Under the pieces are notes generated by a model. It ran no database searches. It saw only the letters and a program-made list of their open reading frames with translations, and was not told where the DNA came from. A DNA stretch of 64,000 nucleotides from a virus: positions 119,534 through 183,533 of the IMG/VR virus record IMGVR_UViG_3300038415_000014, one strand, 5' to 3'. The position numbers and the translations under genes are program-made. Of the stretch, positions 53,004-59,656 are shown in pieces (the first letter of the stretch is position 1; each line of letters opens with the position of its first letter).

Positions 53004-53079
53004 TGGTGCTGATGGCGGGACTCGAACCCACAACCTACGGCTTATGAAACCGCCGCGCTACCTGTTGCGCCACATCAGC
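53004..53079 (-). tRNA. tRNA-Met (CAU), elongator-like
   Basis: Acceptor GCTGATG/CATCAGC (paired first base, so not an initiator), loop TTCATAA, T-arm GTGGG-TTCGAGT-CCCGC, ACCA encoded. Could be tRNA-Ile2 if the C34 is lysidinylated. Confidence 0.9.
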
Positions 53080-53081
53080 AT

Positions 53082-53156
53082 TGGTACCCCTGAAAGGACT
53101 CGAACCTCCAACATTCGGCTTCGAAGGCCGCTACTCTTCCATTGAGTTACAGGGGC
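53082..53156 (-). tRNA. tRNA-Arg (UCG)
   Basis: Acceptor GCCCCTG/CAGGGGT, loop CTTCGAA, T-loop TTCGAGT, ACCA encoded. Confidence 0.9.
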
Positions 53157-53160
53157 ATAA

Positions 53161-53493
53161 CTAACGACGACTTCTACAGTTGACACTTCCGCCGGCATTG
53201 ACACTTCCGCCAATGTCATCAGCGTGAAGACTTCCACCAGCGGTAGCTGAACCCTGGATGTTTCCAGCATGAACACTCCCTCCAGCGGTCACGTTACCCG
53301 CTACGTCTCCACAGGTAACAGACCCTCTGTCAGCTCGAACGTTGATGAGGGGTCCTTCCCACTTGATCTCTACAACGCCTTGGAGCCCACCCTCTATGGT
53401 CACCCCATCAATAGAGACAACCCCGTCAACTATCGAAAGGTTGGACCCAGATGGGCTTTCTATGCGTTTACCGTTGATTATGATTACAGGCAT
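53161..53493 (-). CDS. Beta-solenoid (polymer-forming/bactofilin-like) small protein
   Basis: 110 residues from the ATG at 53493. The start VIIINGKRI and SIDGVTI is followed by a run of hexapeptide-type repeats (GSVTCGDVAGNVTAGG, GSVHAGN, GSATAGG, GSLHADD, GSVNAGG), which build a narrow right-handed beta-helix. Cys appears at two turns. Such proteins are often structural or scaffold modules; its role here is unknown. Its place inside the tRNA array suggests an accessory gene. Confidence 0.65.
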   Translation of the reverse strand: MPVIIINGKRIESPSGSNLSIVDGVVSIDGVTIEGGLQGVVEIKWEGPLINVRADRGSVTCGDVAGNVTAGGSVHAGNIQGSATAGGSLHADDIGGSVNAGGSVNCRSRR

Positions 53494-53515
53494 GGACTGA
53501 ACTACACCAATCATG

Positions 53516-53643
53516 AGCCCCCGGAGGGATTCGAACCCTCAACACACGGCTTCGAGGTAAACTACAGAGGGGTTGTGAATCCTCCGGATGAACTCAGTCC
53601 CTCACCTTTGAATCCGGAACTCTATCCGTTGAGTTACGGGGGC
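53516..53643 (-). tRNA. tRNA-like locus with a ~55-nt insertion in the anticodon region
   Basis: 5' part: acceptor GCCCCCG, D-arm ACTC-AACGGATA-GAGT. 3' part: T-arm GAGGG-TTCGAAT-CCCTC and acceptor CGGGGGC, which pair perfectly with the 5' part. The total is 128 nt instead of about 73. The extra sequence falls between the anticodon-stem halves, and a near-duplicate of GAGTTC..CCGGA..TTCA occurs inside it. The central anticodon-stem pairs (CGG/CCG) could still form. It is either a broken tRNA, a product of recombination, or a tRNA with a small intron-like insert. Discriminator base is U. Confidence 0.5.
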
Positions 53644-53647
53644 ATAG

Positions 53648-53720
53648 CGATCCTGGTGAGACTTGAACTCACAATCTCCAGCTTCGGAGGCTGTTGCTCT
53701 ATCCATTAAGCTACAGGACC
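53648..53720 (-). tRNA. tRNA-Arg (CCG)
   Basis: Acceptor GGTCCTG/CAGGATC, anticodon arm ACAGC-CTCCGAA-GCTGG, T-arm GTGAG-TTCAAGT-CTCAC. No CCA encoded. Confidence 0.9.
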
Positions 53721-53722
53721 AT

Positions 53723-53798
53723 TGGCGTCCGCGAGAGGACTCGAACCTCCATCCTCCAGCTTCGCAAGCTGTTGCTCCTCCAATCGAGCTGCGCGGAC
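53723..53798 (-). tRNA. tRNA-Arg (GCG)
   Basis: Acceptor GTCCGCG/CGCGGAC, loop TTGCGAA, T-loop TTCGAGT, GCCA at the 3' end. GCG is a rare anticodon in bacteria, where ACG (inosine) normally reads CGC. Confidence 0.88.
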
Positions 53799-53838
53799 AT
53801 TGGCTGGCTCAACCCACCCAAGGGTCGAGCCAGAGGAA

Positions 53839-54345
53839 TCAGAAACGATACAGTTGAGCCTCGAAGGCTACCGACTCCCGAGTGAGGTTCTCTTCGTCTT
53901 CACCAATCACGGCCACACTGGAGTCAGGGATCAGCTTTGATATGTGAACCACCGCATTCCAGATGACCCCTTGGATGTTTTGCTTCAAGTTCTCAATCTT
54001 GGTCTCAGCATCGAAGATATCCCTACAATGCTTACGGATATCACAGAAAGTGCTTGGATTCACCCAGATGTGGTCAACCTTTCTGTCCCGGCGCTCTACC
54101 GTATGAAAAGCATCGGCGATGATATCGGGTGTGATGAAGGTCCCTGTCGTCAAGGAACGCTCGAAGCAATGAAGGGCTTCCTTCAAGTGCTCGAACCCCT
54201 TCTCCTGCATCGGGTTTCGGTGAGTCTTCTCACTCACCTTGGTAGCCAGCAAGAGGAAGTCACTTCTCATCCGATTGATGACTTCGATCTGACTTTCTGT
54301 GAACAATCTCTTAGGTCCGAATGTAGCTTGAATGTCTAAAGGCAT
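53839..54345 (-). CDS. Conserved phage protein, unknown function
   Basis: 168 residues from the ATG at 54345 (GGAGG seven bases upstream). The pattern WVNPSTFCDIRKHCRDIFD and IQGVIWNAVVHISKLIPDSSVAVIGEDEE resembles a family seen in many large phages, where it is reminiscent of a capsid-protein domain; this likeness is from memory. N-terminus GPKRLFTESQIEVINRMRSDFL is helical. Lies between two tRNA-Arg genes. Confidence 0.6.
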   Translation of the reverse strand: MPLDIQATFGPKRLFTESQIEVINRMRSDFLLLATKVSEKTHRNPMQEKGFEHLKEALHCFERSLTTGTFITPDIIADAFHTVERRDRKVDHIWVNPSTFCDIRKHCRDIFDAETKIENLKQNIQGVIWNAVVHISKLIPDSSVAVIGEDEENLTRESVAFEAQLYRF

Positions 54346-54376
54346 GCTAACCTCCAAGACCCAAGTACACCGTAAT

Positions 54377-54452
54377 TGGTACCCCTGGCAGGATTCGAAC
54401 CTGCAACAAACGGTTTAGAAAACCGCTAGTCTATCCGTTGACCTACAGGGGC
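54377..54452 (-). tRNA. tRNA-Arg (UCU)
   Basis: Acceptor GCCCCTG/CAGGGGT, anticodon arm GCGGT-TTTCTAA-ACCGT, T-arm GCAGG-TTCGAAT-CCTGC, ACCA encoded. Confidence 0.93.
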
Positions 54453-54456
54453 AAAA

Positions 54457-55008
54457 CTAAACGGGCAGAGTTCCTATGTTGCCAGCCATCAGGGCTGCGT
54501 AGTCGAACTTCTTCCCGAGGCAATCGTGGATGCTGACAGTCCCCTTCCCGTATTCGAGGAACTTGTCGTTGTAGATGAGAATGCTTCGGGGAATCTTGAT
54601 CTCCCCCTTGACGAAGGAAACCCCCGTGGTGGTCATTCGATAGAACCCGGCGCGGTTGCTCCCATCCTTGCGCTTCTCTTCGGGCTTCTCCTCGATGACC
54701 CTCCAATATCTGAGCTTGGCCCAATCCCCACCGCGAACCGCTGGACCGATCGTTGCCATGCTTGAGAGATACTCGGGGACGTGGAGCCACCCTTCCCCAT
54801 CATTGTGCAAGAAATGTCGGTAGATCAAGATGGCTACGTAAGCCATGGACCCCGTGATCTCGCGCTCGTAGACCTTGACAAGCTGGCTACAACACGGACA
54901 GTAAACCCCGGAGCCACGAGACAGGCGCTTCATTTTGCCCTGAAGCTCGGCGATAACTTCCCGGGCTTCGGGCTCCAAGGTCATCTTGATGGGCTTCTTC
55001 GCTGACAT
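54457..55008 (-). CDS. Conserved phage protein with zinc pair and wHTH-like region
   Basis: 183 residues from the ATG at 55008. CPCCSQLVKVYEREI near residue 37 supplies one Cys cluster. WAKLRYWRVIEEKPE and GFYRMTTTGVSFVKG resemble a winged-helix region used by a phage family annotated as DNA-binding hypothetical proteins; that likeness is from memory. Could be a regulator. Located between tRNA-Arg and a Y-RNA-like element. Confidence 0.6.
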   Translation of the reverse strand: MSAKKPIKMTLEPEAREVIAELQGKMKRLSRGSGVYCPCCSQLVKVYEREITGSMAYVAILIYRHFLHNDGEGWLHVPEYLSSMATIGPAVRGGDWAKLRYWRVIEEKPEEKRKDGSNRAGFYRMTTTGVSFVKGEIKIPRSILIYNDKFLEYGKGTVSIHDCLGKKFDYAALMAGNIGTLPV

Positions 55009-55033
55009 ACCAAGCGAATACACCGAAAAACTG

Positions 55034-55137
55034 AGGGAGACAAGAGAAGCCGAAAGATGCCTCCGTAAGGCGATCCCCCATAGTGGCGGGGGATTTCAGA
55101 TTTGAACTAAATGTACTTCCGAGCAAGCATTCTCCCT
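55034..55137 (-). ncRNA. Y-RNA-like element (YrlA type) with permuted tRNA mimic, copy F
   Basis: Closing stem AGGGAG/CTCCCT; AATGC after the 5' strand; CTCTTGT before the 3' strand; second stem CGGAAG/CTTTCG. Inside, in order: a T-arm (TTTAG-TTCAAAT-CTGAA), a 7-bp stem ATCCCCC/GGGGGAT capped by an 8-nt loop in place of the acceptor ends, and a D-arm (GCC-TTACGGA-GGC with the GG pair). It starts at the CCA end of tRNA-Gly(UCC). The layout matches bacterial YrlA RNAs that bind Ro60/Rsr. Confidence 0.7.
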
Positions 55138-55212
55138 GGAGCGGACGAAGGGAATCGAACCCTCAACATTCAGCTTGGAAGGCTGACACTCTACCAATTG
55201 AGCTACGTCCGC
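55137..55212 (-). tRNA. tRNA-Gly (UCC)
   Basis: Acceptor GCGGACG/CGTCCGC, loop CTTCCAA, T-loop TTCGATT, TCCA encoded. Confidence 0.92.
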
Positions 55213-55219
55213 AAAACGT

Positions 55220-55297
55220 TGGAGTCGAGGGTGGGATTTGAACCCACGAATCGTCGGTTTTGCAAACCGCGCCCTTGAACCACTTGGGTACCTCGAC
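55220..55297 (-). tRNA. tRNA-Cys (GCA)
   Basis: Acceptor GTCGAGG/CCTCGAC, loop TTGCAAA, T-arm GTGGG-TTCAAAT-CCCAC, U73 as needed by CysRS, CCA encoded. Confidence 0.92.
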
Positions 55298-55321
55298 ATA
55301 ACTGAGGAACCCGATAACCTG

Positions 55322-55954
55322 CTACAGGCCGAGTTCCGTATCTACAAAGTCTGGGTAGCTAGCATGAAGCTTCTTGGCCAGCTTAGACCAAGTTTCAGCT
55401 TCAGCTCGATAGCGACCCTTGTCTGCATCACTAGTCTCTTGCTTCACATCGTTGATAGTGAAGTGAACCTTACCTGTTATGAACTTGTAGCAAAGCTCAA
55501 GCTTCATAACAGCCCATTTCCCGAGAAGCTTGAAGTCATACTTCGGGAAGTCATCCGCGAACTCTAGACACTTATCAGCAGTATCATAGGGGGTCAACGT
55601 TGCGAAGTGTACTTGGTCCTTTGAGTCTAGATACAAGCACCCTGCTACTCCAGCATAGGTCGTTGCCTTCGGCTTGTTCCAGACTTCACGATCCGCAATC
55701 TTTGGGTTCGTAGTCTGACTTACCATACGGTAGCCCTTCTTAGGGACATACTCGACCCAATAACGGATCTTGCATCGAAGACGGAAGCCGTAGGGATAGT
55801 CGTCGACTACGTAAGCATTGCTCATCGAGTCATGCCCGTAGAGTGGTTTCTGGACGCTTGCCGTCTTATGTGTCTTGATACTCGCCTCGATGAAACGAGA
55901 TGCAACATTTTGGGCCGTTAGGGCGTCTTGGAAGGCAACCAGCTCGCGAGTCAT
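55322..55954 (-). CDS. Conserved phage protein with N-terminal VASRF motif
   Basis: 210 residues from the ATG at 55954. NVASRFIEA near residue 18 is one of the recurring motifs. The middle (AYVVDDYPYGFRLRCKIRYWVEYV, VSQTTNPK, WNKPKATTY) follows a protein type found in many large phages; function unknown. Between tRNA-Cys and tRNA-Gly. Confidence 0.65.
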   Translation of the reverse strand: MTRELVAFQDALTAQNVASRFIEASIKTHKTASVQKPLYGHDSMSNAYVVDDYPYGFRLRCKIRYWVEYVPKKGYRMVSQTTNPKIADREVWNKPKATTYAGVAGCLYLDSKDQVHFATLTPYDTADKCLEFADDFPKYDFKLLGKWAVMKLELCYKFITGKVHFTINDVKQETSDADKGRYRAEAETWSKLAKKLHASYPDFVDTELGL

Positions 55955-55982
55955 ACTCTGGACCATAGCATAAGAGGTTTAG

Positions 55983-56055
55983 AGCGGGTAACCAGGATCG
56001 AACTGGCCGATTCCAACTTGGCAAGCTGGTTCCTCACCATTGAGGAGATACCCGC
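55983..56055 (-). tRNA. tRNA-Gly (GCC)
   Basis: Acceptor GCGGGTA/TACCCGC, anticodon arm CCAGC-TTGCCAA-GTTGG, T-loop TTCGATC. No CCA encoded. Confidence 0.9.
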
Positions 56056-56068
56056 ATAGAAACAGAGA

Positions 56069-56170
56069 AGCCCGACTCTCGCCGGGCTCTCAAGGGGGCG
56101 GCCGTTCCCGGCAACCCTCCACCACTACTCAATGATGGCCCACTGAGTAGGTGACCACCCTAGCATGAAG
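56069..56170 (-). ncRNA. Structured spacer with terminator-like hairpin
   Basis: Between tRNA-Gly(GCC) and the Y-like copy B there is no gene. The spacer holds CTACTCA/TGAGTAG (7 bp), a GCCG-GGAA-CGGC hairpin with a GNRA-like loop, and AGCCCG/CGGGCT at 56069-56088 followed by TCTCTGTTTC. May be a small RNA ending in a terminator. Low to moderate support. Confidence 0.4.
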
Positions 56171-56174
56171 ATTT

Positions 56175-56306
56175 CCCGAAGACAAGAGATCGTGAAGACG
56201 ACTAGGGCCTCCCATTAGCTGACGACCAGCTCGCGCCAATCGACGGGATTCGAACCCGCATTCCTTACTTTCGAGGTAAATGTAGTCCCCAACAGCATTC
56301 TTCGGG
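56175..56306 (-). ncRNA. Y-RNA-like element (YrlA type) with permuted tRNA mimic, copy B
   Basis: Closing stem CCCGAAG/CTTCGGG, AATGC box, second stem TGGGGAC/GTCTTCA, then ACGATCTCTTGT. Inside: a hairpin like an anticodon arm (TTTAC-CTCGAAA-GTAAG), T-arm GCGGG-TTCGAAT-CCCGT, an 8-bp acceptor-like stem CGATTGGC/GCTGGTCG capped by the GNRA loop GCGA, and a D-arm-like GCT-AATGGGA-GGC. It begins 3 nt after tRNA-Thr(GGU). Confidence 0.7.
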
Positions 56307-56309
56307 CGG

Positions 56310-56382
<73 letters not shown>

Positions 56383-56383
56383 A

Positions 56384-56692
56384 TTATTTGTTGTAGTACT
56401 CTGGATTAGATAACTCGAAACGGAGCAGAATCTTCCTAGAAGAATCAAAGACAGCCGTGATGTAACCAAGCTCTGAGTCAGGCATTACCCCCACAATCCC
56501 GTTAAGGATCCCAAGGAGTCCAACCACCGGAACCTTACCCTCAGTGTTGACTTGAACCGAAGAGTGGTCTGTGAGAGCTTGATTTGTAGGGGTCCTGAAC
56601 TCGACCAGATTATACATTGCTGATGGATCAAGAGCCAAGTACTCATTGAGGCTATTGATGACTCGATTGGCTAGAGCTTCCTCAGTTGACAT
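56384..56692 (-). CDS. Small conserved phage protein
   Basis: 102 residues from the ATG at 56692. NEYLALDPSAMYNLVEFRTPTN and VVGLLGILNGIVGVMPD recall a small protein common in large phages; function unknown. Ends one base before tRNA-Thr(GGU). Confidence 0.65.
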   Translation of the reverse strand: MSTEEALANRVINSLNEYLALDPSAMYNLVEFRTPTNQALTDHSSVQVNTEGKVPVVGLLGILNGIVGVMPDSELGYITAVFDSSRKILLRFELSNPEYYNK

Positions 56693-56713
56693 GACTCTCA
56701 AATACACCAAGAG

Positions 56714-56789
56714 TGGAGCGGGAGAAGGGAATCGAACCCTCGACAACGTGCTTGGGAAGCACGGACTCTACCAGCTGAGCTACTCCCGC
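56714..56789 (-). tRNA. tRNA-Gly (CCC)
   Basis: Acceptor GCGGGAG/CTCCCGC, anticodon arm CGTGC-TTCCCAA-GCACG, TCCA encoded. Confidence 0.92.
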
Positions 56790-56799
56790 ATTTGATTAG

Positions 56800-56871
56800 A
56801 GCTGGTGATGGGACTTGAACCCGCAACATCCTGCTTACAAAACAGGTGCTCTACCATTGAGCTACACCAGC
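56800..56871 (-). tRNA. tRNA-Thr (UGU)
   Basis: Acceptor GCTGGTG/CACCAGC, anticodon arm CCTGT-TTTGTAA-GCAGG, T-loop TTCAAGT. No CCA encoded. Confidence 0.92.
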
Positions 56872-56878
56872 GAAGTTG

Positions 56879-56951
56879 TGGAGCTGAGGAGAGTTGAACT
56901 CCCGATCTTTGCAGTGCGAGTGCAACGCTTTCCCAACTAAGCTACAGCCCC
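56879..56951 (-). tRNA. tRNA-Ala (CGC)
   Basis: Acceptor GGGGCTG/CAGCTCC with the G3:U70 alanine identity pair, anticodon arm TTGCA-CTCGCAC-TGCAA. No CCA encoded. Confidence 0.9.
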
Positions 56952-56955
56952 ATAG

Positions 56956-57027
56956 TGGAACCAGACGGAGTCGAACCGACGTACTTAGATTGCAGATCTA
57001 AGGTCCTCCCAATTAGACGATGGTCCC
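56956..57027 (-). tRNA. tRNA-Ala (UGC) with C33
   Basis: Acceptor GGGACCA/TGGTTCC includes G3:U70, supporting Ala. Anticodon arm TTAGA-TCTGCAA-TCTAA has C at position 33 and a possible extra T-A pair in the loop, which is unusual. The upstream HNH reading frame ends inside its D-arm. Confidence 0.7.
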
Positions 57028-57591
57028 ATAGTTACCTACCCATTTGTGTTCTGGTACACCTCTAGTTTTCAATGTGTGACACCAAACACATAAGACTTGC
57101 CAGTTTCTGATGCTATTGTTCTTTCGGTCAGAATCGATGTGGTGAACATCTAGCATCCTCGGGTCCTCCGAGTAGCCACAACTACCGCACCTAGCCCCGT
57201 AGATACGAAACGCTTGTTCTCGATAGTTGGTACCCTCCCCATTACCAGTACCATAATGTGGCGGGTGAAGTTCTATCAAACCTCCAATCCGTTGAGCTGT
57301 ATCTTTACAAGATCTAGTGCAGAAGTGTAGGTCTTTCCTTGACCTTTTTAGCTTACCAGGCGTAGTCTCAAATGGCTTACCGCACCAATTACAGACAACC
57401 ATAATTCTAGCTCGCGAACCCAATCGGGCACAGGAGCGACAACAGTACTTCTTGCTAACATGCTTTGGAGCATAGAAGGGAGTATTGCAAGACGAGATTG
57501 AACAGTATCGGAGCACCAAGACTCGCATTGACCCGTCGTAGGTGTCCGAGACGATCTCTAACAGAGGATTGGGTGTCATACAGACTTGCAT
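57013..57591 (-). CDS. HNH endonuclease with zinc knuckles, probable homing gene
   Basis: 192 residues. Two N-terminal Cys clusters (KYCCRSCARLG, VCNWCGKPF, HFCTRSC) and a C-terminal HNH: CGSCGYSEDPRMLDVHHIDSDRKNNSIRNWQVLCVWCHTLK. The last codons and the stop lie inside tRNA-Ala(UGC), so gene and tRNA share about 15 bases. That arrangement fits insertion at a tRNA by a homing gene. Confidence 0.85.
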   Translation of the reverse strand: MQVCMTPNPLLEIVSDTYDGSMRVLVLRYCSISSCNTPFYAPKHVSKKYCCRSCARLGSRARIMVVCNWCGKPFETTPGKLKRSRKDLHFCTRSCKDTAQRIGGLIELHPPHYGTGNGEGTNYREQAFRIYGARCGSCGYSEDPRMLDVHHIDSDRKNNSIRNWQVLCVWCHTLKTRGVPEHKWVGNYGTIV

Positions 57592-57631
57592 ACACCATGC
57601 GAGTCACGAACGCTCCTCAAGTATCAGTACA

Positions 57632-57778
57632 CTAATTGTGCTTATCAGGACGCTGACAATGAGTATCATGATGGAGATACTCGCCCTGATAACACCAGGA
57701 GTTGCAGTACCCACAGACTTGAACGTGGGGTTCCTTCTTGGACTCAACCTTAGGACCCTTCACGATTTCTGCTTCCAT
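57632..57778 (-). CDS. Small Cys/His peptide
   Basis: 48 residues from the ATG at 57778 with GAGG seven bases upstream; longer frames run into tRNA-Ala(GGC). CGYCNSWCYQGEYLHHDTHC could bind one or two zinc ions. Function unknown. Confidence 0.5.
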   Translation of the reverse strand: MEAEIVKGPKVESKKEPHVQVCGYCNSWCYQGEYLHHDTHCQRPDKHN

Positions 57779-57795
57779 AGAAACCTCGTTCTTAG

Positions 57796-57867
57796 TGGAG
57801 CTGAAGGGGATCGAACCCTCAACCTCTTGTCTGCCAGACAAACGCTCTCCCATTGAGCTACAGCCCC
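57796..57867 (-). tRNA. tRNA-Ala (GGC)
   Basis: Acceptor GGGGCTG/CAGCTCC with G3:U70, anticodon arm TTTGT-CTGGCAG-ACAAG, T-loop TTCGATC. No CCA encoded. Confidence 0.92.
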
Positions 57868-57868
57868 A

Positions 57869-58369
57869 TTACCTACGAATCTTAGCCATGATCTTCTTGA
57901 GCATACGCATCATGTGGAGTCCAGTCATCTCAGGGTCGTCGATTACTTCCCTGAGCTCCACAATCTTGGAGAGGTTAACCCCACCTCTGAGATCACGAGG
58001 TAGGTAACTGATATCGAGTTTCAACCTGCCACCGTGACAACCTATGTGCATTGCAACAGAGTCAACTGGTTGAGGTGGAGCAAAAAAGTAGAACAGATCA
58101 GTCGAGGTCTGACTCGAGTTCATCGAGTACCGGTCCCCAAGAGACCTCCTGAGGATCGAAAGGAAACTAGGAAGAAGAGCGCTGATTGAATCTCTACCTG
58201 TATCCAGTATCTCTGCATCTATTGCAGGATTACTCTGGAATGAAGTCTTGGTTGCGTACCGATCAAATACCCACTGGGGTATCTCCGGTCGATACCCAGA
58301 CATGGCAACCTTGAAGCCCCATCGAGCAGCAACTCTTCTTACTAGGCGGTCCATCCTAGTAAGTAACAC
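57869..58369 (-). CDS. Unknown protein with N-terminal RVAARW motif
   Basis: 166 residues. LVRRVAARWGFKVA lies at residues 9-22. The C-terminus is basic (MMRMLKKIMAKIRR). No enzymatic motif. Ends one base before tRNA-Ala(GGC). Confidence 0.6.
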   Translation of the reverse strand: MLLTRMDRLVRRVAARWGFKVAMSGYRPEIPQWVFDRYATKTSFQSNPAIDAEILDTGRDSISALLPSFLSILRRSLGDRYSMNSSQTSTDLFYFFAPPQPVDSVAMHIGCHGGRLKLDISYLPRDLRGGVNLSKIVELREVIDDPEMTGLHMMRMLKKIMAKIRR

Positions 58370-58382
58370 ATAGGTAAGTTAG

Positions 58383-58453
58383 TTGGGATACCAGGACTTG
58401 AACCTGGATAGACGGATTCAGAGTCCGCTGCCCTACCATTAGACGATATCCCA
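58383..58453 (-). tRNA. tRNA-Gln (CUG)
   Basis: Acceptor TGGGATA/TATCCCA, anticodon arm GCGGA-CTCTGAA-TCCGT, T-loop TTCAAGT. No CCA encoded. Confidence 0.92.
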
Positions 58454-58460
58454 ATGAGGC

Positions 58461-58652
58461 TCAACGAGTATGCTGAACCTTCTCAAACAAGTCAAGTTGA
58501 AGTGTACCCAACGGTTCAGGGGCTAGAACAATCTCTTGCACAGGCTCACCTTGAACCGCGCGCAATGAGTCAGCCCAACATTTGTAGCTACAGTACTCAG
58601 TACCTCGATAGACAACTGGATGTTGCCCGCACCAAGCACAGGGGTGTTTCAT
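58461..58652 (-). CDS. Small zinc-finger-like protein
   Basis: 63 residues, PCAWCGQHPV and YCSYKCWAD, a four-Cys zinc site of the kind found in MYND/Znf_ribbon peptides. Start codon has a weak ribosome site. Lies between tRNA-Trp and tRNA-Gln. Confidence 0.55.
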   Translation of the reverse strand: MKHPCAWCGQHPVVYRGTEYCSYKCWADSLRAVQGEPVQEIVLAPEPLGTLQLDLFEKVQHTR

Positions 58653-58662
58653 GGTTACTTTG

Positions 58663-58733
58663 CAGGGTCACTCCGACTTGAACGGAGATTAACGGTTTTG
58701 GAGACCGTCGTCCTACCATTGAACGATGACCCT
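58663..58733 (-). tRNA. tRNA-Trp (CCA)
   Basis: Acceptor AGGGTCA/TGACCCT, anticodon arm ACGGT-CTCCAAA-ACCGT, T-arm CTCCG-TTCAAGT-CGGAG, G73 as in tRNA-Trp. No CCA encoded. Confidence 0.92.
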
Positions 58734-58737
58734 ATAA

Positions 58738-59292
58738 TTACACCAAGGAAGCGTAGCGTGACGCCACTTTCTTGGTAAGAAACTCATCTTCAGTGCAAGG
58801 TGACTGGCGATCAGCCACATCAACCTTGTGAAGCTTGAACTCGATATCAGCCTCTTCGACAGTGGCTCGGTAGGGCCGAACCATATTGATCATGTCTTCC
58901 CACAAGTCAACCCGAGCGATGCTAGGATGCTCTCCAAGTATCCTTCGGATCTGTTCGACCTTGAAGGCTTGTGTGTCTGTACGGTCCGACAAGTGAACCT
59001 CGTCGAACTCAAGACCCCTCTGCCTCAGGAGCTCGTGGACCCTGCTGGTGAACCCCTCCGCGGGACGTCCAGTGAGAAGGACGACGTAGCTGTCACCCTC
59101 ACTCAGGGCCTTCCGAGCTGCATTGACTGTGGACCCGATCCACCAGTCCTCAGGCGGCTCTTTAGGAAGCATTGGTGGGTTCAACGAGACTGGGTCAAAC
59201 CACCAACCATCCTTATCCTTCCACCAGTCCGGCGGGGTAGGGCTGTTGAAGAGCGTCCCGTCGAAGTCAAGGATGTAAAGCCTGCGGAGCAT
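58738..59292 (-). CDS. HAD-superfamily phosphatase, RNA-repair (SAK-type) family
   Basis: 184 residues. RRLYILDFDGTLFNSPTPPDWW is the HAD motif I (DxD) with the extra WW segment characteristic of HAD domains found in 'Swiss Army Knife' RNA repair proteins (family recall from memory). VVLLTGRPAEGF is motif II (Thr), and FKVEQIRRIL and VDLWEDM supply motifs III and IV. Expected to remove phosphates from RNA ends or nucleotides. The C-terminus carries KKVASRYASLV, one of the recurring motifs. Sits in the tRNA cluster, in keeping with RtcB and KptA. Confidence 0.75.
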   Translation of the reverse strand: MLRRLYILDFDGTLFNSPTPPDWWKDKDGWWFDPVSLNPPMLPKEPPEDWWIGSTVNAARKALSEGDSYVVLLTGRPAEGFTSRVHELLRQRGLEFDEVHLSDRTDTQAFKVEQIRRILGEHPSIARVDLWEDMINMVRPYRATVEEADIEFKLHKVDVADRQSPCTEDEFLTKKVASRYASLV

Positions 59293-59366
59293 ACCCAGGT
59301 CCTAGCATTAAAAGATTGGTGCTTCTGCCAGTAACAACTAGTATGAATCTCACAGAATCAACGAAG

Positions 59367-59445
59367 TGGCGCAGCTAGCGGGATTTGAACCCGCGATCTA
59401 CTCCGTGACAGGGAGCTGGGGACGGCCGGACTCCCCTATAGCTGC
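59367..59445 (-). tRNA. tRNA-Asp (GUC)
   Basis: Acceptor GCAGCTA/TAGCTGC, anticodon arm GCTCC-CTGTCAC-GGAGT, T-arm GCGGG-TTCAAAT-CCCGC, GCCA encoded (G73 as in tRNA-Asp). Confidence 0.92.
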
Positions 59446-59452
59446 ATAAGTT

Positions 59453-59581
59453 GCGGAGACAAGAAGTCGCAAAGACATTGTTGTCGGCTGCTCTGCCAAC
59501 TGAGCTACGTTCGCCGAAGCGAACGGTGGGACTCGAACCCACGACCAGCTGAATGATTGTAGTCCTTACTGCATTCTCCGC
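59453..59581 (-). ncRNA. Y-RNA-like element (YrlA type) with permuted tRNA mimic, copy A
   Basis: The clearest copy. Closing stem GCGGAG/CTCCGC; AATGC box; perfect 8-bp second stem GTAAGGAC/GTCTTTGC; then GCGACTTCTTGT. Inside are, in order, one anticodon-stem strand (TCAGC), T-arm GTGGG-TTCGAGT-CCCAC, acceptor CGTTCGC joined by the tetraloop UUCG to GCGAACG, TA, D-arm GCTC-AGTTGGCA-GAGC, and the other anticodon-stem strand (GCCGA). It is a tRNA opened at the anticodon and closed at the acceptor. It begins 3 nt after the end of tRNA-Arg(CCU). Confidence 0.8.
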
Positions 59582-59583
59582 GG

Positions 59584-59656
59584 TACTCCAGACTGGATTC
59601 GAACCAGTGACCCCAGGTTTAGGAAACCTGTATTCTATCCGCTGAACTACTGGAGC
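59584..59656 (-). tRNA. tRNA-Arg (CCU)
   Basis: Acceptor GCTCCAG/CTGGAGT, anticodon arm CAGGT-TTCCTAA-ACCTG, T-arm ACTGG-TTCGAAT-CCAGT. No full CCA. The upstream gene stops inside its 5' part. Confidence 0.92.

Noticed and set aside
53269-53940. Plus-strand proteins over the tRNA genes with repeated EPPS/FEPST-like phrases
   Set aside because: These phrases are the translation of tRNA T-arms read on the opposite strand, a common artefact.
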